NCBI RefSeq assembly: GCF_022668875.1 | Contig: NZ_JAKGCR010000006.1 | Coordinates: forward strand, 205,808 to 269,807 | From: Domibacillus sp. PGB-M46 | GTDB taxonomy: Bacteria > Bacillota > Bacilli > Bacillales > Domibacillaceae | Direction: 5' to 3' | DNA: 64,000 bases | Shown: positions 60,660 through 64,000 of the stretch, in pieces | Layout of the letters: each line of letters opens with the position of its first letter | Numbering within the stretch: the first letter of the stretch is position 1 | The notes under the pieces: model-generated | Seen by the model: the letters and a program-made list of their open reading frames with translations, nothing else | Databases searched by the model: none | What the model was told of the DNA's origin: nothing | Translations under genes and position numbers: made by a program

Positions 60660-63600
60660 ATGAAATCGCTTAGATTTTTATTAAGCTTATTGCTGACAAT
60701 CGTTTTAGGGGTGACAGGGACAACAACAGGTTTTGCTCAAAATACAAACTCTCAGTCCTTGTCTGTAAAAAGGGAAGTTGCCGATACGGAAGAGCCAATA
60801 AATGCAGGGGTGGATAAGGTACTGCCCTCAAAGGCTAACGTTGATCCACATTATACATTTACAATCAAGTTTAACAAGGAAGTTGATCCATTTTCTCTTA
60901 CTAACACTGCTATTTATGTTGAAGATGACAATGGTGTGAAGCTTCAATCTGAAATAGTATCCGCCGACCCAAAAAGCGTAAAAATAAAGGCTCCGGATGG
61001 GGGCTATGAAGAAGGAAAAACATACATACTCTACGTTACCAATCAAGTTAAAGATAAAAAGGGCCGTCCGTTGGCAAAGCAAACCACCATGCAGTTTACG
61101 ATTAAGATCGGCACCGAGAAAATTTCCATGGAAACAGGTATTGAAGAACTTGAACAAAGCACGATGAATCAGGCAAGCGAGGTTATAGAAGGCGAAAAAA
61201 TTGTTTTTGATGGCCATCCGGCTGAAGTGGAAAGCTTAGAAAAAGGAACCATATTCACAACGGCTCCGACGGAGGAATTTCCTTTCGGACTGGCCGGAAA
61301 AGTAGGGTCTATTGATACGGGCGGCGGCCAGACGACGGTTCAAATAACCGAGCCGGCACTTGAAGAATTATTCACCGAACTGGAACTGGAAGGAGAAGCA
61401 CCGCTGACAGAGGCAAGTGTCATACCGGATGATGGCGTGACCGTGACCACTGGAAATTCAGAAAAACGAAGCCTGGCCTCTTCTATATCATTGGGCCAGG
61501 ACCTTACTTTTTCTTTTGAAAAAAGCCTTGTCGTTGGCAAAGGGGAAACCATTAAATTAGGAAATGTAGTGAGCAGCTACAGGGGAGAAGCGGAAGGGAA
61601 GTTTAATGCCGAATTTGTATTAAAAAGCCCCGTACTAAAGTACGATGTCAGTTTAGTCAAGAATTACGCGAAAGTGGAACTGCATAATGAACAGCAGCTG
61701 AATGTAGCGCTGACAGGCAGGCTGGCCGGGGAAATGGAAACGAAATATAGAATAGGGAAAATTCTCATTCCGATTCAGGGGCCGGTCGGGATTTCAGGAG
61801 AGCTTTGGGCTGTCGCAAATGCCTCCGGGGATGTAACATTTGAAATTTCAGCTAAGGAAACAGCGGTTTTAAAAATGGGGGTTGAAGCTTCCGGAGGAAA
61901 TGTGTCGCCTGTGGAATATGAGAAGCCATTCGACGTGACGGCTGAATTGAATCTTCTTGAATTTCAGGGAAAAGCGGAAACAAGCGTCGGCCTCCAGCCG
62001 AGTCTTTTCATTGCGGCTTTTAGCAAGGATATTGTCGGCATCACAAGTGAAATCGGCTATGGAAACATCATAGAAGGGAAAACAGGCAAACTAGAGTTTG
62101 ACGGAAAAGTGTGCTTAAAAGGCCATGATGGCTTGTATGCAAATGCATCCGCAGCTCTAAAATTCCCGGTGCAGGCTTCCCAGCCCCTGTTTGACTGGGA
62201 ACATGTTTTAAAAGAGCGGGACGACTGTCCGGCATTTGAAGAAATTGAAATAAGCCAAAAGAATCTCCTGCTTGAAAAAGGAAAAGAAATGAATTTGGAA
62301 GTCATTGCTCATTATGCTGATAAATCAACCAAAAACGTAAGTGAAGCCAAAAATGGGACAACCTATACCTCCAGCAATGAACAGGCTGTCACGGTCGATG
62401 AGAATGGCAAACTAAAGGTGCTTCCTGATGCGAAAGTGGGAGAGGAAGTGACCATCACAGCGGAAAAAGAAGAAAAAAAAGCATCAGTGAAAGTGAAAGT
62501 CATTGACATTGAAAGTGTTTCGATTAGCCCGGAAGATCTTCAGCTGGCACCAGGTGAGAGCAAGCAAATTGCATTTCTCGCCAAAATGACCAATGGGGAA
62601 ACACTAGATTTAACCAAGATGCAGGGTGAGGTGAGCTATCAGTCAGAAAACTCTGCGATTGCACGTATAAGTGACGATGGAATGGTTTATGTTTCGGATA
62701 AAATCATTGCTGGTATTCCTCCGGTGGAACTGAGTGCCTCTTTTAGAGGGCATGAAGCAAATGCAAATATCGTTGTAAAGTCCGGAAGCGGTGAACAGCA
62801 GGGATTAGGTTTATTAGCAAAATCACCAGCTGCAGCCGGTTATGAACATTCTGTTTTCCTAAAAAATGATGGAACGGTCTGGACATGGGGGAAAAACGAT
62901 GTAGGACAGCTCGGTGATGGAACAAACAATAACCGCTTTTTGCCTGGACAGGTTGCAGGATTATCAGACATCATTGCCGTAGACGCTGGTTTTAACTTTA
63001 ATGTAGCGTTACGTCAAGATGGAACCGTATGGGCGTGGGGTAGTAATAGCAGTGGGCAGCTTGGAAATGGTACAAATGTTCATAGTGCTGTACCTGTGCA
63101 GGTACAAGGGATTCAGGATGCAGTCTCAATTGCAGCCGGAAGCAGTACGGCTTATGCCATACTGATAGATGGAACTGTTCTTTCATGGGGCTGGGGTGGA
63201 AATGGTCTTTTAGGAAATGGACAAGAAGGCAGCAGCACAACTCCCGTTCAAGTAACAGGGTTGGATAAAGTGATCTCTATCGACTCTTCTTTGAATGTTT
63301 TCGGTGAACGGCATACAGTCGCTCTTCGGTCAGATAAAACCGTATGGGCATGGGGAAGAGGCTACTTTGGGGCTGTCGGTGCTGGTGAAGCAGGAGATTC
63401 ATTTTGGGGCAAAACGTATACTACTCCTGTTCAAGTAAAAAGTTTGGATAGGCAGCCTTTAACCGACATTGTTGCTGTTGCGGCAGGAGATACCCATTCC
63501 ATAGCCCTTCACGAAAATGGGACTGTCTATGGGTGGGGCAACGGATGGGGAGATGCTTTTTTTGATTCGTCAAATCACCCAGTCATCAAAAAAGAAGCTG

Positions 63601-63890
63601 ATGGCCAGACGAACCTCTCGAATGTAAAATGGATTTCGGCGGGCGGCTTCCAGGAAAACGTCGTTGTGAAAAATGATGGGACAGTTTGGACATGGGTCGC
63701 AGGCAAAGCTCCGGTGCAGGTCAAAAATTTAAGTAATATTAGAAAAACCGCTACAGGCGGTTATCATTCATTCGCCATTACAAAAGGCGGAAGTGTGTGG
63801 GCATGGGGCTGGAATAATTATGGGCAGCTTGGAGATGGAACCACAAGGTGGAGATCAACATCTCCAGTTGAGCTATCAACATTAAAATAA
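60660..63890 (+). CDS. Large secreted protein with SbsA Ig-like, Big_2-like and RCC1 repeat domains
   Basis: A 1076-residue protein with a signal peptide (cleavage near TTGFAQN), an SbsA-type Ig-like domain (about 55-165), a long beta-rich middle (about 165-540), two Big_2-like bacterial Ig domains (about 540-710, with FEEIEISQKNLLLEKGKEMNLEVIA and SISPEDLQLAPGESKQIAFLA), and at least six RCC1-type repeats (about 720-1076: DGTVWTWGKNDVGQLGDGT, DGTVWAWGSNSSGQLGNGT). The repeats should fold as a beta-propeller for binding. No LPXTG or SLH anchor was seen. AATGGAGGG precedes ATG. Confidence 0.85.
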   Translation: MKSLRFLLSLLLTIVLGVTGTTTGFAQNTNSQSLSVKREVADTEEPINAGVDKVLPSKANVDPHYTFTIKFNKEVDPFSLTNTAIYVEDDNGVKLQSEIVSADPKSVKIKAPDGGYEEGKTYILYVTNQVKDKKGRPLAKQTTMQFTIKIGTEKISMETGIEELEQSTMNQASEVIEGEKIVFDGHPAEVESLEKGTIFTTAPTEEFPFGLAGKVGSIDTGGGQTTVQITEPALEELFTELELEGEAPLTEASVIPDDGVTVTTGNSEKRSLASSISLGQDLTFSFEKSLVVGKGETIKLGNVVSSYRGEAEGKFNAEFVLKSPVLKYDVSLVKNYAKVELHNEQQLNVALTGRLAGEMETKYRIGKILIPIQGPVGISGELWAVANASGDVTFEISAKETAVLKMGVEASGGNVSPVEYEKPFDVTAELNLLEFQGKAETSVGLQPSLFIAAFSKDIVGITSEIGYGNIIEGKTGKLEFDGKVCLKGHDGLYANASAALKFPVQASQPLFDWEHVLKERDDCPAFEEIEISQKNLLLEKGKEMNLEVIAHYADKSTKNVSEAKNGTTYTSSNEQAVTVDENGKLKVLPDAKVGEEVTITAEKEEKKASVKVKVIDIESVSISPEDLQLAPGESKQIAFLAKMTNGETLDLTKMQGEVSYQSENSAIARISDDGMVYVSDKIIAGIPPVELSASFRGHEANANIVVKSGSGEQQGLGLLAKSPAAAGYEHSVFLKNDGTVWTWGKNDVGQLGDGTNNNRFLPGQVAGLSDIIAVDAGFNFNVALRQDGTVWAWGSNSSGQLGNGTNVHSAVPVQVQGIQDAVSIAAGSSTAYAILIDGTVLSWGWGGNGLLGNGQEGSSTTPVQVTGLDKVISIDSSLNVFGERHTVALRSDKTVWAWGRGYFGAVGAGEAGDSFWGKTYTTPVQVKSLDRQPLTDIVAVAAGDTHSIALHENGTVYGWGNGWGDAFFDSSNHPVIKKEADGQTNLSNVKWISAGGFQENVVVKNDGTVWTWVAGKAPVQVKNLSNIRKTATGGYHSFAITKGGSVWAWGWNNYGQLGDGTTRWRSTSPVELSTLK

Positions 63891-64000
63891 CCGATTATAA
63901 AAGAAAAAGCCGGGCTGGGCATAGGGACTGACCCCATGGAGTGAGACAAATAAAAACACCTTTAAGTTGAAAAATGGGTATGTAAGTACCTAAAAAGCCA
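63891..64000. other. Right edge of the window
   Basis: No gene or clear terminator is visible in these 110 bases. Confidence 0.3.

Overview
The window looks like chromosomal DNA of a Bacillaceae-type Firmicute. Ribosome-binding sites are strong (AAGGAGG type), TTG/GTG starts are frequent, sigma-A and sigma-B-like promoters and a CcpA-type cre site can be read, and the gene set includes acetate kinase, a 479-aa DbpA-type helicase, an IDEAL-domain protein, SLH-domain wall proteins and a YwnA-like Rrf2 regulator. No rRNA operon, CRISPR array or intact tRNA was found.

Layout. 1-5.98 kb: edge of a modification/defence-like cassette, with a DUF4007-type protein translationally coupled to a 1115-aa P-loop ATPase, a convergent PAPS-reductase-like PP-loop protein, and a stop-interrupted winged-helix gene. 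6.3-8.0 kb: a small sigma-70-like factor and a quinone-oxidoreductase-like MDR protein whose best start codon is ATA. 8.36-17.07 kb: one co-directional block of three different lid-less Hsp70-family proteins, a GrpE-like exchange factor, a membrane protein with a degenerate kinase-like domain, an NTF2/TcaA-like domain and two YARHG domains, and a membrane-anchored N-acetylmuramoyl-L-alanine amidase. 17.2-19.8 kb: a phage/plasmid-type replication cassette (excisionase-like HTH, DnaD-like initiator, DnaB helicase, two small genes). 20-41.8 kb: mostly chromosomal housekeeping and signalling genes (two GGDEF-EAL proteins, SLH lysozyme-like protein, ZIP and AgcS transporters, VTT membrane protein, stress SDR, MFS, Rrf2, OYE, tautomerase, dbpA, MCP, HAD phosphatase, ackA), with decayed nirD-like and GGDEF remnants.

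41.9-64 kb is accessory: two tyrosine recombinases, a 5'-truncated tRNA-Val(GAC) with a 14-bp direct repeat (att-like), two inverted copies of one IS3-family element (1216 and 1215 bp), resolvase and transposase remnants, a candidate peptide/bacteriocin operon (two related 69-aa peptides, ABC ATPase, permease, PqqD-like/M50 protease fusion, 2-TM protein), and a family of secreted proteins sharing an SbsA-type Ig-like N-terminal domain attached to a CAP domain, a glucosaminidase or RCC1 repeats.

Two loci stand out as possibly undescribed systems: the Hsp70 x3/GrpE/YARHG/amidase block, which physically links cytoplasmic chaperone machinery to a cell-wall hydrolase, and the paired-peptide operon on the minus strand at 47.2-51.1 kb.
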